From: Tritrichomonas musculus
Taxonomy: Eukaryota > Parabasalia > Tritrichomonadida > Tritrichomonadidae
Assembly (NCBI GenBank): GCA_039105265.1
Contig: JAPFFF010000009.1
Location: 1,550,001 to 1,614,000, forward strand
Direction of reading: 5' to 3'
Length of the DNA: 64,000 bases
The notes under the pieces are model-generated. The model saw only the letters and a program-made list of their open reading frames with translations. It was not told the DNA's origin and did no database searches. The stretch's first letter is position 1, and each line of letters starts with the position of its first letter. A program made the position numbers and the translations under genes. Shown one piece after another: positions 62,288 to 64,000 of the stretch.

Positions 62288-62915
62288 CGTTTTTATTTAT
62301 TGAAAAAAACTATAACATCGGAGTTAATTCAAACATATATTCAAAGGCATCAACACAATTAATTTGAATGAAATCATTGAATTTTAGTTCCTTTGACCAA
62401 AATGGATATACCTTATTTCTAAAAAAATATCTTAGATTATTAAATGAAATTGTTCTATTAGATAAAATTTATTATATAGAAAATAAATATTTAAAATATC
62501 AAACAATAAATCTTATAATTATGATATAATTATGAATATGCAAAATCAATACTCGCAAAAAGTGGGTTTTATTCAACTTTTTGAAATAAATAGAAAAATA
62601 AATTTTTTTAATTCAAAATATTTAAATATCAGTTATTTTTTAGCTCAATATTTTGAAAGACAATTCAAACATTAATAATCCTTTTGTGTTGATAACTTTT
62701 TTGAATAAATTGTTAATCATGAATATCTAAATCAAAAACATTTATTTTTTATTTATATTAATAAATTAAATAATATTTCTAACATTATATTTAAATATCA
62801 AATATCGATTATATAACATATATTAAATCATGAACTATTTTTATTCTAAAAAAACCAAAATTTTTTGTATTTAAATACAAAAATATAATTCATATCATTT
62901 TAATAATTCGAAACT
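62288..62915. promoter_or_regulatory. Divergent intergenic region
   Basis: About 630 bp, AT-rich. Two TCAYW matches (62890-62894 TCATA; 62895-62899 TCATT) lie 26 and 19 bases before the CH-domain gene's ATG. TTTCAATAAATA precedes the GOST start on the other strand. No gene is seen between. Confidence 0.5.
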
Positions 62916-64000
62916 ATGAACTATTTATCGAAAGTACCTGATGAATGGATACCACTACAGAACAAAGTATTTACACGTTGGGTTTCATCTCATATAAATA
63001 GTTTTGATAAAAAAGGAATAAATGATATTACCAAAGATTTATCAAATGGCGTTGCATTAATTGAACTCGCAGAAAATCTTACCCACAAAAAAGCACCAAA
63101 TCATTGGGCTCAACATCCAAATTTTAAAGTTGAAGAAGTAACAAATTGTGATATTGCAATTGATATGTTCCAAAAGGATGGAGTTCAAATTGTTGGAATC
63201 TCAGGAAAAGATATAAATGATAATAATCAAAAACTTATCCTAGGATTGATTTGGTCCCTCATTTACCATTACTCAATTGGACAGTCAATTAACAATTCAA
63301 TTCACTATGAAGTTGATACAAGCGACGATCGAAAAGACAATAATGAAGTCATGGAAGTTAAGCATTCTGCAATAATGGATAAAGCAATTAAAGAAGCAAA
63401 TAGAATGGCTTTATTATCATGGGCAGAAAAAAGAATTAGAAATTATCCAAATATCAAAGACTTTGTGCCTTATGAATTGATCATTTGCGCATTATTAGAT
63501 TCTTATTTTCCTGAGAAAGTCAAATATGAAAATCTTAAACCAGAAAATCATTTAGATAATCTAAAACTTGCAATTTCAATAATGAAAGATCTTAATATAC
63601 CAGTGTATGTGTATCCAGAGGATCTATCAAAGAATAATAATAAGGTTGATATGAAAACACTATTAACTCAGCTTTCTTCTGCTAAAATTGTTTTGGATAA
63701 TGTAGTAACACATAATAATTCAAATGCTGAAAAACAATCTGCGTCTGATTATTCACAAAGAACTGAGAGTAATAATAGAGCTAATGTTGAATTAGCTAAA
63801 ATCGAAAAGGCTGAAGAAGAAAGAGAAGCTCGAATCAGCAAGATGGAAGCTGAAAATAAAGAACATTCTCAAAAAGTTCAGAATACCAATCAAAAAACAG
63901 ACAATACCATACAAAAAGTTGAAAATTCTATTCAAGTTCCAGTTCATAAAAATTCAGATAAAATTGTAAATGTAAAATCTAAACTTGTAGTTGAATCATA
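62916..64000 (+). CDS. Actin-binding protein with two calponin-homology domains (5' part)
   Basis: At least 361 codons from ATG 62916, open to the window edge, so the 3' end is missing. CH1 spans ~8-125 (WIPLQNKVFTRWVSSHINSF, DLSNGVALIELAENLTHKKA, NCDIAIDMFQKDGVQIVGIS, LILGLIWSLIYHYSI) and CH2 ~155-260 (ALLSWAEKRIRNYPNIKDF, ICALLDSYFPEKVKYENL, AISIMKDLNIPVYVYPEDL). This type-1/type-2 pair forms an actin-binding domain as in filamin, alpha-actinin and fimbrin. From ~275 on it is a charged coiled coil (ELAKIEKAEEEREARISKME). Whether filamin-type Ig repeats or spectrin repeats follow lies outside the window. Confidence 0.88.
   Translation, partial: MNYLSKVPDEWIPLQNKVFTRWVSSHINSFDKKGINDITKDLSNGVALIELAENLTHKKAPNHWAQHPNFKVEEVTNCDIAIDMFQKDGVQIVGISGKDINDNNQKLILGLIWSLIYHYSIGQSINNSIHYEVDTSDDRKDNNEVMEVKHSAIMDKAIKEANRMALLSWAEKRIRNYPNIKDFVPYELIICALLDSYFPEKVKYENLKPENHLDNLKLAISIMKDLNIPVYVYPEDLSKNNNKVDMKTLLTQLSSAKIVLDNVVTHNNSNAEKQSASDYSQRTESNNRANVELAKIEKAEEEREARISKMEAENKEHSQKVQNTNQKTDNTIQKVENSIQVPVHKNSDKIVNVKSKLVVES

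Overview
The window looks like nuclear DNA of a parabasalid protist, most likely a Tritrichomonas-type trichomonad. It is very AT-rich, uses the standard code and has closely packed, nearly intronless genes on both strands without operons. Several genes carry a trichomonad Inr-like TCAYW motif 3-20 bases before the ATG. The single spliceosomal intron I can demonstrate has the trichomonad signature: GTATGT at the donor, and branch site plus acceptor merged into ACTAATATTCAG. The HPRT protein resembles, from memory, Tritrichomonas foetus HGXPRT without being identical. The species is inferred, not proven.

Layout. 0-10 kb: a CAMK/AMPK-type kinase with one intron, a large WDR11-like propeller/solenoid protein, a GT-C-like membrane protein and a small coiled-coil protein. 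10-14 kb: a decayed Tc1/mariner-type element with 32-bp inverted ends, a probable SAGA subunit Ada3 and a small membrane protein with a MAN1/Src1-type cysteine motif. 14-22 kb: a CHD chromatin remodeller carrying a C-terminal FYRN/FYRC module, then an exonuclease III/APE1-fold protein with an AT-hook that has lost most of its catalytic residues. 22-30 kb: a decayed BspA-type leucine-rich-repeat relic, a 1992-aa helical solenoid protein, and a centromeric histone H3 (CENP-A/cenH3). 30-37 kb: ammonia-type NAD+ synthetase, HPRT, an atypical Rab, a type II membrane glycosyltransferase and a C11orf65/MFI-like IQ protein. 37-41 kb: gene-poor decayed sequence with a second, internally deleted mariner relic, a Myb fragment, then a PDK1-type kinase. 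42-48 kb: a coiled-coil protein, a short Raptor homologue and an orphan type I membrane protein. 48-64 kb: a 2870-aa BEACH/WD40 protein, an LRR protein, two divergent EF-hand genes (calmodulin-like and calcyphosin-like), a Ubl/UBA-type protein, a GOST-type 7TM protein and the 5' part of an actin-binding protein with two calponin-homology domains.

Themes. Chromatin genes are well represented: cenH3, CHD-FYR, Ada3-like, the AT-hook pseudo-nuclease and the Myb fragment. So is growth and nutrient signalling: PDK1, Raptor and the AMPK-like kinase. BEACH, WDR11-like, Rab and GOST proteins point to membrane traffic. The genes are individually transcribed, so neighbourhood says little about shared function. 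The strongest novelty candidates are the CHD-FYRN/FYRC fusion, the AT-hook EEP pseudoenzyme, the BEACH domain interrupted by a perfect-length 18-bp repeat array, and the WD40-less Raptor.
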